Below the pieces are notes generated by a model, which was not told the origin of the DNA, ran no database searches, and saw only the letters and a program-made list of their open reading frames with translations. Below, piece after piece: positions 1 to 6,583 of a stretch of DNA of 38,082 nucleotides (the stretch's first letter is position 1; each line of letters begins with the position of its first letter). Position numbers and translations under genes: made by a program. The DNA is from a virus: the IMG/VR virus record IMGVR_UViG_3300035184_000265, positions 1-38,082 of that record; one strand, given 5' to 3'.

Positions 1-142
1 AGAAAATGCCAGTCTCGCAACCGGCAGCTTGTGCTTGTTCTATATACCAATCAATAAAGTCTTCGCAATCTTGGTTATGTACCTTACTATTGCCTTTTAA
101 TCCAAAATGGATGTCTGTAAAGACAGCTGCTTTCTTAAACAA
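1..142 (-). CDS. gp47: Recombination endonuclease subunit gp47 (SbcD-like), 5' end only
   Basis: Only the first 47 codons lie in the window; the gene runs off the left edge. I read the start as TTG at 142, because GGAG sits 8 bases upstream and the reading frame gives MFKKAAVFTDIHFGLKGNSK. The in-frame D-x-H (TDIHFG) is the first metal-binding motif of calcineurin-like phosphoesterases, as in T4 gp47 and SbcD. The family acts with the gp46 ATPase to resect DNA ends in recombination-dependent replication. The nearby ATG at about 155 gives a frame that stops after 19 codons, so it is not the start. The gene lies downstream of gp55 on the same strand, a neighbourhood seen in other T4-like phages. 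The identification rests on one motif plus context; the catalytic core is outside the window. Confidence 0.72.
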   Translation of the reverse strand, partial: MFKKAAVFTDIHFGLKGNSKVHNQDCEDFIDWYIEQAQAAGCETGIF

Positions 143-170
143 ATTCTAATCTCCATTATTATATACTCTT

Positions 171-199
171 ATGATACACTCAATCTAACAAAAAGTCAA
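171..199 (-). promoter_or_regulatory. Sigma-70-type early promoter for gp47
   Basis: Reading the minus strand, TTGACT (194-199) is followed after exactly 17 bases by TATCAT (171-176), about 29 bases upstream of the gp47 start. The -35 box overlaps the gp55 stop codon (196-198). It matches the spacing and form of the two other early promoters in this window. Confidence 0.6.
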
Positions 200-1044
200 G
201 TAGTTTTGGCATTCTTAGCTTTTTCAGCAATGTCATGCTCTCTTTTTTGAGCTGATTCCCATTCTGCGTTATGCTGTCTAGTATAACTAGGATTCATATC
301 ATTCATTTCAAGAATATCGTCTCTAATGTTTTGATTACGCTTTTCTAGGTTAATAACACGTACAAACGAGTTAGTAACTGCTGCGGTGTAGTAAGCAAAC
401 GGGTTATTTGACTTAGATTCGTCAAACTGTAAACCAATTTGTGCTAATTGTAAGATTGCTTGTCCACGCATTTCGTCATTGTACGTGTATCCTCGTACAT
501 TGCCTCTAGTTGCATAGCGTTCACACAATTTAATCCACATTTTTGCTAACTCGTCGGTTGCTCTAGTGTGTTTCATACTAAAGTTACCATTATCCATACC
601 GCCTTCCCAGTGACTTTTGCCTACAAGTATTAATTCACCTTCGTCATTAAATTTATAATGCACAAATGGTGGAAAGTTTAACTTGACTCTAGTATCAGCA
701 ATAGTCTTTGGGTTCTTTTTACGTCCGGGCTCTTCCGGAATATGGTCAAACGTCATTACACGGAAGATTAATTCTTCTTTTGTAATTTTTTTATAATCTA
801 TTTCGCATTGTGCTTGTTTAACCTTTTCTCCTGCCAGCTTACGTGCAGCATAATCAGCATCGCCTAGTCGTTTTGCTTTATTGCGTTTAGCTTCAGCAAT
901 GGTTCTGATGTTAATTTTATCAATATCAAGCAAAATAATATCATATTGGTTAAATTCAGCATCTATAAAGCTAGAAAACTTTGATTTTGATTTATGTATT
1001 TCTTTAAGTATATCTTTGTTGTTTAAGTAATTTACTTTTCTCAT
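196..1044 (-). CDS. gp55: Late-transcription sigma factor gp55
   Basis: The 282-aa protein resembles the T4 gp55 family of divergent sigma-70-like factors, which bind host RNA polymerase and recognise the -10-only late promoters. The clearest region is residues about 195-250, with NNPFAYYTAAVTNSFVR followed by a basic helix (NLEKRNQNIRDDIL). This matches the region-2-like core of the family. I chose the ATG at 1044 because GGAGG lies just upstream; an ATG at 1095 would add 17 residues (IIIYTTTGG) coded by the promoter itself. T4 gp55 is 185 aa, so this one carries a long charged N-terminal part, including a GKSHWEGG segment around residue 155. Its own promoter is sigma-70-like, as expected for a gene needed before late transcription. 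Five matching late promoters occur in the window. Confidence 0.82.
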   Translation of the reverse strand: MRKVNYLNNKDILKEIHKSKSKFSSFIDAEFNQYDIILLDIDKINIRTIAEAKRNKAKRLGDADYAARKLAGEKVKQAQCEIDYKKITKEELIFRVMTFDHIPEEPGRKKNPKTIADTRVKLNFPPFVHYKFNDEGELILVGKSHWEGGMDNGNFSMKHTRATDELAKMWIKLCERYATRGNVRGYTYNDEMRGQAILQLAQIGLQFDESKSNNPFAYYTAAVTNSFVRVINLEKRNQNIRDDILEMNDMNPSYTRQHNAEWESAQKREHDIAEKAKNAKTT

Positions 1045-1066
1045 ATTTCCTCCAGTGGTTGTATAT

Positions 1067-1095
1067 ATTATAATATACTCTGTTAATAAAGTCAA
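1067..1095 (-). promoter_or_regulatory. Sigma-70-type early promoter for gp55
   Basis: On the minus strand TTGACT (1090-1095) and TATAAT (1067-1072) are separated by 17 bases, and the gp55 start lies 22 bases beyond the -10 box. It is divergent from, and touches, the late promoter at 1095-1102 that serves the structural genes. Confidence 0.75.
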
Positions 1096-1102
1096 CTAAA
1101 TA
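1095..1102 (+). promoter_or_regulatory. T4-type late promoter for the first baseplate unit
   Basis: ACTAAATA keeps the TAAATA core of the late octamer TATAAATA and lies 20 bases before the start codon of the 1123 gene, at a spacing like the other late promoters here. Its first two bases depart from the consensus, so it is the weakest of the five by sequence. Its first base is shared with the -35 box of the gp55 promoter on the other strand. Confidence 0.55.
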
Positions 1103-1122
1103 ATGTATATAGGAGACAATGA

Positions 1123-1932
1123 ATGGCAAATGACCCTCAAAGTAGTATAGAAAATTTAGGCGGTAGCGTAATTAGCGCAGGCGAAAATATTGTTAATACA
1201 GTAATAACTAAGCCTATACAAAGTGTAACCGATAGTATTTCCGATACTGGATTTGGTAAAGCATTAAGAGCATTTGGGTTATTACCTGGTGCTGTACCTA
1301 GTGCTGGCGTAGGTTTTACATCTGCAAATTGGGGCTCCAAAACTGATCTTGATTGGCGTGTTAGACTATCAGTCCCGGCAACATATAAAACCAGTCCAAT
1401 TTTACAACCATTACTTGAAACTGATGGGTTCATGTTTCCATATACTCCTCAGATAATTATGGAACACAGTGCTAACTATAATTCACTGCATCCTACACAT
1501 AGTAATTATGCCTTTCCTGCTTATCAGAACAGTCAAGTGAACGCTATGACAATAATTGGAGACTTTTTTGTTGAAAATGAAAAAGAAGGACAGTATTGGG
1601 TAGCGGCAACACATTATTTAAGATCTATAACAAAGATGGCATATGGTGCTAGTTCTAATGCAGGAGCACCACCGCCGGTTGTTAAGTTAAATGGGTATGG
1701 CGACTATGTTTTTAAAGATGTACCAGTTGCAGTACAAATGTTTACAGTTGAATTACCGAACGATGTTGACTATATCCAAGTTGGTATCGGAGAAAATGGT
1801 ACTTGGGTGCCGACACGTAGTTCTTTTTCAGTTGTTGTACAGCCAATATACAGTAGAAAAAGTGTATCTGACTTTAGTTTAGATGCATTTGTAAATGGCG
1901 CATATGTAGTTAATAAAAAAGGATTTATTTAA
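1123..1932 (+). CDS. Probable baseplate tail-tube cap/initiator-like protein (gp48/gp54 type)
   Basis: The protein has 269 aa. Residues about 1-65 are low in charge and Gly/Ala/Val-rich. The rest looks like a beta-rich tail-tube-type domain with LDWRVRLSVP, FPYTP, PTHSNYAFPAYQNS, then ATHYLRSITKMAYG, a proline-rich APPPVVKLNGYG and PNDVDYIQV. This pattern is familiar from marine T4-like phages in proteins that join the tube to the baseplate, but I cannot choose between gp48 and gp54. Its position directly before gp53 and the hub/spike genes supports a baseplate role. AGGAG lies 7 bases before the start; an ATG four bases upstream stops after four codons. Its stop codon overlaps the next ATG by one base. 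Confidence 0.5.
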   Translation: MANDPQSSIENLGGSVISAGENIVNTVITKPIQSVTDSISDTGFGKALRAFGLLPGAVPSAGVGFTSANWGSKTDLDWRVRLSVPATYKTSPILQPLLETDGFMFPYTPQIIMEHSANYNSLHPTHSNYAFPAYQNSQVNAMTIIGDFFVENEKEGQYWVAATHYLRSITKMAYGASSNAGAPPPVVKLNGYGDYVFKDVPVAVQMFTVELPNDVDYIQVGIGENGTWVPTRSSFSVVVQPIYSRKSVSDFSLDAFVNGAYVVNKKGFI

Positions 1933-2234
1933 TGGCAACTTATACTTCAACTAGTCCTTGGCATACTACACTACAAACTGAAAATCGATATTTAGATATA
2001 TTGAACATCAGACCAGTGCCAGCTGCAGACGATGATATATTATACACCGTACAGCCACAATATGCTTATAGACCAGACTTACTATCCTATGACTTATACG
2101 GATCAAAAGATTTATGGTGGGTATTTGCACAAAGAAATATGGATATTTTAAAAGATCCAATTAACGATCTGTTACCTGGTATTAAAATTTATCTACCTAA
2201 AGGCCCAGATCTATCACAACTATTAGGAGTGTAA
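1932..2234 (+). CDS. gp53: Baseplate wedge subunit gp53-like
   Basis: The 100-aa protein carries the pattern of the gp53 N-terminal domain. After YAYRPDLLSYDLYGSKDLWW (residues about 45-64) come VFAQRN, DPINDL and PGIKIYLP; this Leu-Tyr-Gly / Trp-Trp-Val pattern is shared with LysM-like and gpX-type tail proteins. T4 gp53 is 196 aa, so this is a short form without the C-terminal half. In T4, gp53 joins wedges into the baseplate ring around the hub. The order gp53, hub/spike, gp25, gp6 agrees with T4. The start overlaps the previous stop by one base, suggesting coupled translation. Confidence 0.68.
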   Translation: MATYTSTSPWHTTLQTENRYLDILNIRPVPAADDDILYTVQPQYAYRPDLLSYDLYGSKDLWWVFAQRNMDILKDPINDLLPGIKIYLPKGPDLSQLLGV

Positions 2235-2240
2235 TGTAAT

Positions 2241-4640
2241 ATGGCAACAACACCGTCCGGAAATATTATTACAACAGGATTAAACAATGCAGCATCAACT
2301 GTAACTTCAGGAGTTGTTAATACAGCAAATGTAGTAACTAGCGGAGTGACTGGAATTGCATCTGGAATTATAGGCGGAGCTGTAGGCCAAGCAATCGCAC
2401 CGGTAATTGATATTACATCAAAAGGCAAACAGGTGTTTGATCTAGTAACTAATCCAACACTCGGTGGCGCACTATCTTTACTAGGTAAAGGATTTCCTCC
2501 TTATAGAAATGAATTAGATAAATTTTCAAGCTACAATTATATCTTTACACTTGGCGCATTAACAAATTTAGAATTAAACTTTCCACTAAGTTATAGAACA
2601 GTTGGACCACTAATTAAAATAATTAAAAGTGGTGGAACAGGTGGAAACAAAATTCCTACAATTTATGAATTAGACGGGCAAGTAGAATTTTTTATTGAAG
2701 ATGTTGAAATTCAAAGCCATCTTGCACCGAACCCGGGAACAAGATTAAGCAACGCTACTGTTATTGACTTTAAAGTAATTGAACCATATAGCATGGGACA
2801 GTTTTTCCATTCACTAAGAACAGCAGCTATGGTAGCAGGCCATCCTAATTATTTACAAGCACCTTTTTTATTAAGTATTGGATTCATTGGCTATGACGAT
2901 GATGGAAATGTCCAAGAACCATTGTTTAGTAAAAGACACATACCTATCAAATTTGTACAAGCTGATATGGACGTTAGTGAATCAGGAGCGGTGTATGATG
3001 TTAAGTGTGTGCCTTATAACGAAAGTGCGCTAACAGACGAAATTAACTCAGTAAACACTGACACTGTAATAAAAGGAAGAACTGTTGCAGAAGTATTACA
3101 AACTGGTGCAGAAAGTTTAACAGTAAAACTGAACACATTAGAAGATGCACAAGTTGATGCAAAACAAAAACCTGCGGCAGACTACTATGTTATCAGTTTT
3201 CCAAATGATAGTTTACTATCATCAGTTGGCCTTAGTAATAGTTCAGCAACGCAAGGTGCTACTACAGGTAAATTCCAACAATTATATGAAAGTATTCGAG
3301 GAACAGGAGCAGAAGTTCCAGATGGATTTTCGGAGCAACTACAAGAATTAAGTGGCACTACTACATTAGGCGCACCTTTAGCTGCATCATTACAAGCAGC
3401 GGCAAACGCAAGCATTAATTCTATAGGCGCCCACCGAGTAAATCCTTCGGATCAGGCAAGTGCTACTAATCCGGGCAATGTTGCACCTGGCGATGCTGAA
3501 AGTGAAGACGAAGAAGGCACAATGGTTGCAGAAAGAATGGCAACAGGTGATGCTGATGCAGAAACATTTACATTTAGAGATGGCACAGCTATAACTGATA
3601 TGATTGAAGATGTTATAACAAGTAGTGACTGGGGACGGAATGCTGTTAGGCAAAAAAGAAATGCCAAAGGCGAATATGAATGGTTTAAAATTCATACCCA
3701 TGTTTATAATAGTTCTAGTCTCTTTGGAGGTCTTGTTACAGGTGCTTCTCCTAAAGTTTATGTATTTAGAGTAGTTCCGTACACAGTGCCAGCATCTATA
3801 TTTTCTGGACCAAATACTCAAGGTGTATGGAATGCACTAAGCGCACAAGCCGGCGCTGTAAAAGCATATAACTATATCTATACAGGACAGAATAGCGAAA
3901 TAATTAAATTTGATCTACATTTTAACCAAACTTTTTATACAGGTATGCAAGCTACTCGTTCTCAGAGAATGATGAGTCAAATATTTGGCGGATCTATGTT
4001 ATCAAAAGAAGAAAATTCGCCAGAATATGCAACATCAGATACTGGCGGCACTGGCGTCAGTGGCTCCGAAACAGGATCACCAACAGTACTGTCAACAACT
4101 GAAAACAACCAAGTAAGTGGTGGCGGCGGAACACCTGATACAGCCACTTCTGTTGCTAAAACCTGGAACAATAATCTTATTAATACTGATAGAGATATGA
4201 TTACAGTTGACTTAGAAATAAACGGCGATCCTTATTGGTTAATGGATGCAGGCCTAGGAAACTATCTGGGACTTAGTAACCCGATAAATTCTGCTATAAC
4301 ACTTGAGGGTTCTTGCAATCCAGTAGGTGGTATGGTTACTACAGTTTTAAATTTTAGAACTCCAATGGACTATGATGGCAAAGATGGATTTGTAAAATAC
4401 CCATTAGGCGGATTCTTGCCAATAGCTATGTTTAGCGGAGTTTATAGAACTATATACGTTACTAACCATTTTAAAAATGGCAAGTTTACCCAGACATTAA
4501 ACTTAGCAAGATTAATGAACCAAGATTTATCGCCAACCGCATTAGCAGGTTCTTTACTTAGTGCATTTAGCGGATCAAGTGTTGGACAAGCAATTGGCTT
4601 AGGTACAGACAGAAACAAAATGGGCGGAGAAGAAGTATAA
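2241..4640 (+). CDS. Large baseplate hub candidate (gp27-like context)
   Basis: The protein has 799 aa. Residues about 10-60 are a Gly/Ala/Val/Thr-rich stretch rather like the N-terminus of the 1123 product. Residues about 85-330 form a beta-rich domain with NYIFTLGAL, RLSNATVIDFKVIEPYSMGQ, APFLLSIGFIGYDDDG and RHIPIKF. A linker of acidic, Gly- and Ala-rich sequence (about 370-445) follows. A second domain (about 445-775) includes FRDGTAITDMIEDVI, VFRVVPY, LEINGDPYWL and NGKFTQTLNLARLMN. Similar long proteins precede the spike gene in marine T4-like phages. The hub call rests mainly on position (between gp53 and the gp5 spike) and two-domain build; T4 gp27 is only 391 aa. AGGAG is 11 bases upstream of the start. 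Confidence 0.5.
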   Translation: MATTPSGNIITTGLNNAASTVTSGVVNTANVVTSGVTGIASGIIGGAVGQAIAPVIDITSKGKQVFDLVTNPTLGGALSLLGKGFPPYRNELDKFSSYNYIFTLGALTNLELNFPLSYRTVGPLIKIIKSGGTGGNKIPTIYELDGQVEFFIEDVEIQSHLAPNPGTRLSNATVIDFKVIEPYSMGQFFHSLRTAAMVAGHPNYLQAPFLLSIGFIGYDDDGNVQEPLFSKRHIPIKFVQADMDVSESGAVYDVKCVPYNESALTDEINSVNTDTVIKGRTVAEVLQTGAESLTVKLNTLEDAQVDAKQKPAADYYVISFPNDSLLSSVGLSNSSATQGATTGKFQQLYESIRGTGAEVPDGFSEQLQELSGTTTLGAPLAASLQAAANASINSIGAHRVNPSDQASATNPGNVAPGDAESEDEEGTMVAERMATGDADAETFTFRDGTAITDMIEDVITSSDWGRNAVRQKRNAKGEYEWFKIHTHVYNSSSLFGGLVTGASPKVYVFRVVPYTVPASIFSGPNTQGVWNALSAQAGAVKAYNYIYTGQNSEIIKFDLHFNQTFYTGMQATRSQRMMSQIFGGSMLSKEENSPEYATSDTGGTGVSGSETGSPTVLSTTENNQVSGGGGTPDTATSVAKTWNNNLINTDRDMITVDLEINGDPYWLMDAGLGNYLGLSNPINSAITLEGSCNPVGGMVTTVLNFRTPMDYDGKDGFVKYPLGGFLPIAMFSGVYRTIYVTNHFKNGKFTQTLNLARLMNQDLSPTALAGSLLSAFSGSSVGQAIGLGTDRNKMGGEEV

Positions 4641-4641
4641 T

Positions 4642-6057
4642 ATGGCACAACAAACTCGTACTCCAAGATCAAATAATATTAGCCCTGGCGTTCATATTGG
4701 CAAAGTAATAAGTCACCTCGACGGATCGTTTATGGGCGGTATTGAAGTAATGATTGTTAAAAGAACAGCAGCCGGTCCAATAGAAAATTATGTTACATGC
4801 AAGTATGCTAGTCCGTTTGCAGGACAGTCACCTTATGACGGTGTAACAGATAACGCCGGACACGAGTACTCACAAAAAAGTTATGGCTTTTGGGCGGTAC
4901 CGCCAGATGCAGGTACAATGGTTATTGTACTAATGCCAGACGGAGATTATAGTCAAGCATATTGGGTTGCTTGTGTTCCAGATCTTGGAATGAACTTTAT
5001 GACGCCAGGAAACCCCTCTACAACAGCAAATAGTGAAGATACAACAGTAGCGTTGCCTGTTGCAGAATATAACAAGCGACAAGAAGAAGGCGCTGGGCAA
5101 GATTATACTAAATTTGTAAAACCTACAAATACAGTTGAAAAAGAGCGTTTAGAAAAAGCAGGCTTAGAAAAAGATTCTATTAGAGGATATAATAGTTCTA
5201 GTGCAAGGCGAGAAGCTCCTAGTGCTGTATTTGGATGGAGCACTCCGGGACCACCTGATCTAGATGGACCAAAATATTCATACGGCCGTTCGGGTGCATC
5301 AATACAACGCCCGTTTAATAGACTAGGCGGATCTAGTTTTGTTATGGATGACGGCGATATGAGTCTACGTCGAAGAAAAACACCAGGCGGTGATGATCCA
5401 GACAAGCCTTCATATGCTAATATTAATAAAGGCGAGTCAGACGGTGACAAAACTATTCCTGCTAATGAATTAGTTAGACTTCAAACTCGTCACGGTCATC
5501 AAATTTTATTACATAACTCAGAAGACTTAATTTATATTTCACATGGTAGCGGTAATAGCTGGATTGAAATGACAGCTAATGGTAAAATTGATGTATATGC
5601 TAAAGATAGTATAAGTTTTAGATCAGAAAATGATATTAACTTTTTTGCTGATAGAGATATTAACTTTGAATCAGGACAAAATACAAACTTTACATCTACT
5701 GGTGGAAGTACATTTATTTCGTCTACTAATAACGTAGAAATTAAAGCAGGCAAAGACGGAAAAATTACAGCAGGCAACACTACAAATATTAGTGCTAAAA
5801 CTCATCATGAAACAGCACTGGGCGGCATTTACATGAATTCAGATGAATCAGCATCAGACGCTGTAGATGCAAGTGTACCAGTTAGAATACCTGCTCACGA
5901 ACCGTGGTCAGATCATGAAAATAACAATCCAAAAGAATTCGTGGCTGATAAAACAGTTGCAGCTTCGTTAGAAGAAAGAAAAGAGTTTGTAAACGGAACA
6001 CTTGAAGAAGCGCCTGAACAATTTGTATTAGTTGACACATTTAAGCGTTCAACATAA
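4642..6057 (+). CDS. gp5: Baseplate central spike gp5-like, without lysozyme domain
   Basis: The 471-aa protein is built like gp5/VgrG. Residues about 15-115 form the OB-fold (SPGVHIGKVISHLDGSFMGG, then GFWAVPPDAGTMVIVLMPDG). A Pro/Glu/Gly-rich linker (about 125-270) follows. From residue 276 a beta-helix needle begins with LVRLQTRHGHQILLHNS and continues through short repeats of the type DINFFADRDINFESG to about residue 400. T4 gp5 (575 aa) carries a lysozyme domain between OB-fold and helix; here nothing resembling a lysozyme is visible in that interval. The spike sits on the hub and pierces the outer membrane. The gene starts one base after the hub candidate's stop, with GGAGAAG upstream. 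Confidence 0.8.
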   Translation: MAQQTRTPRSNNISPGVHIGKVISHLDGSFMGGIEVMIVKRTAAGPIENYVTCKYASPFAGQSPYDGVTDNAGHEYSQKSYGFWAVPPDAGTMVIVLMPDGDYSQAYWVACVPDLGMNFMTPGNPSTTANSEDTTVALPVAEYNKRQEEGAGQDYTKFVKPTNTVEKERLEKAGLEKDSIRGYNSSSARREAPSAVFGWSTPGPPDLDGPKYSYGRSGASIQRPFNRLGGSSFVMDDGDMSLRRRKTPGGDDPDKPSYANINKGESDGDKTIPANELVRLQTRHGHQILLHNSEDLIYISHGSGNSWIEMTANGKIDVYAKDSISFRSENDINFFADRDINFESGQNTNFTSTGGSTFISSTNNVEIKAGKDGKITAGNTTNISAKTHHETALGGIYMNSDESASDAVDASVPVRIPAHEPWSDHENNNPKEFVADKTVAASLEERKEFVNGTLEEAPEQFVLVDTFKRST

Positions 6058-6072
6058 TAAGGTAAATACGGT

Positions 6073-6528
6073 ATGAGTACAATAGAAAAAAGTTTATATA
6101 AACAAGTATCTGTAAAGGGTAGTAATAACTCTGACAAAATTACCACAGAAAAAAGTCCTACGTATAGAGGATTTAGTACAGTAAATGAGGAATCAAATAG
6201 TCATATACTGCATGATGTTTCGCTTATTAAGCAAGACATTATTAATCACTTTCATATTCGCCAAGGAGAAAAACTTAGCGATCCTGAATTTGGAACAATT
6301 ATATGGGACATATTATTTGAACCATTAACTGACACAGTTAAAAACGCAATCGTTGAAAATGTATCAAGAATTATAAATTATGATCCCCGTGTTCAAGTAA
6401 ATCAAATTACTGTAGATTCATATGAAAGTGGCATTCAAGTTGAGTGCGAGCTTGCATATTTGCCCTATTCTATAGTAGAAAAACTACAGTTAAAGTTTGA
6501 TGAGGACGCTGGGTTTTTAACACAGTAA
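6073..6528 (+). CDS. gp25: Baseplate wedge subunit gp25
   Basis: The 151-aa protein matches the GPW/gp25 family. Residues about 48-60 (LIKQDIINHFHIR) are followed by GEKLSDPEFGTIIWDILFEP, the loop holding the family's conserved Glu-Pro (E83-P84). Then come VKNAIVENVSRIINYDPRV and a beta-rich end. In T4 and in type VI secretion (TssE) this protein is part of the wedge core and nucleates sheath assembly. The usual EPR motif reads EPL here. The N-terminal 40 residues are extra relative to T4 gp25 (132 aa). Its place just before gp6 is the T4 order. AAGG lies 10 bases before the start. Confidence 0.85.
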   Translation: MSTIEKSLYKQVSVKGSNNSDKITTEKSPTYRGFSTVNEESNSHILHDVSLIKQDIINHFHIRQGEKLSDPEFGTIIWDILFEPLTDTVKNAIVENVSRIINYDPRVQVNQITVDSYESGIQVECELAYLPYSIVEKLQLKFDEDAGFLTQ

Positions 6529-6552
6529 TTATATACGCACTTATCGATCTCA

Positions 6553-6560
6553 CATAAATA
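6553..6560 (+). promoter_or_regulatory. T4-type late promoter for gp6 and the giant gene
   Basis: CATAAATA, one base from the T4 consensus TATAAATA, lies in the 55-base gap before gp6 and 23 bases before its start codon. AAGGAA follows at 6572-6577 as ribosome binding site. Confidence 0.75.
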
Positions 6561-6583
6561 CTGTTATAGATAAGGAATAGCCA

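Noticed and set aside
1045-1095. Upstream extension of gp55 to an ATG at 1095
   Set aside because: The extra 17 codons are the early promoter and leader; GGAGG lies directly before the ATG at 1044.
1045-1122. tRNA, terminator or small RNA in the gap between gp55 and the 1123 gene
   Set aside because: The gap is filled by two promoters and two ribosome binding sites; no cloverleaf or GC-rich hairpin with a T run is seen.
3390-3821. 143-codon antisense frame inside the hub candidate
   Set aside because: It has no ribosome binding site or recognisable protein pattern and lies fully inside a well-supported gene; its Cys/Ile-rich composition is that of a complementary strand.
6061-6069. GGTAAATAC just before gp25, resembling a late promoter core
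   Set aside because: It ends only 3 bases before the start codon, so a transcript from it would lack a ribosome binding site; AAGG in the same place is better read as the binding site itself.
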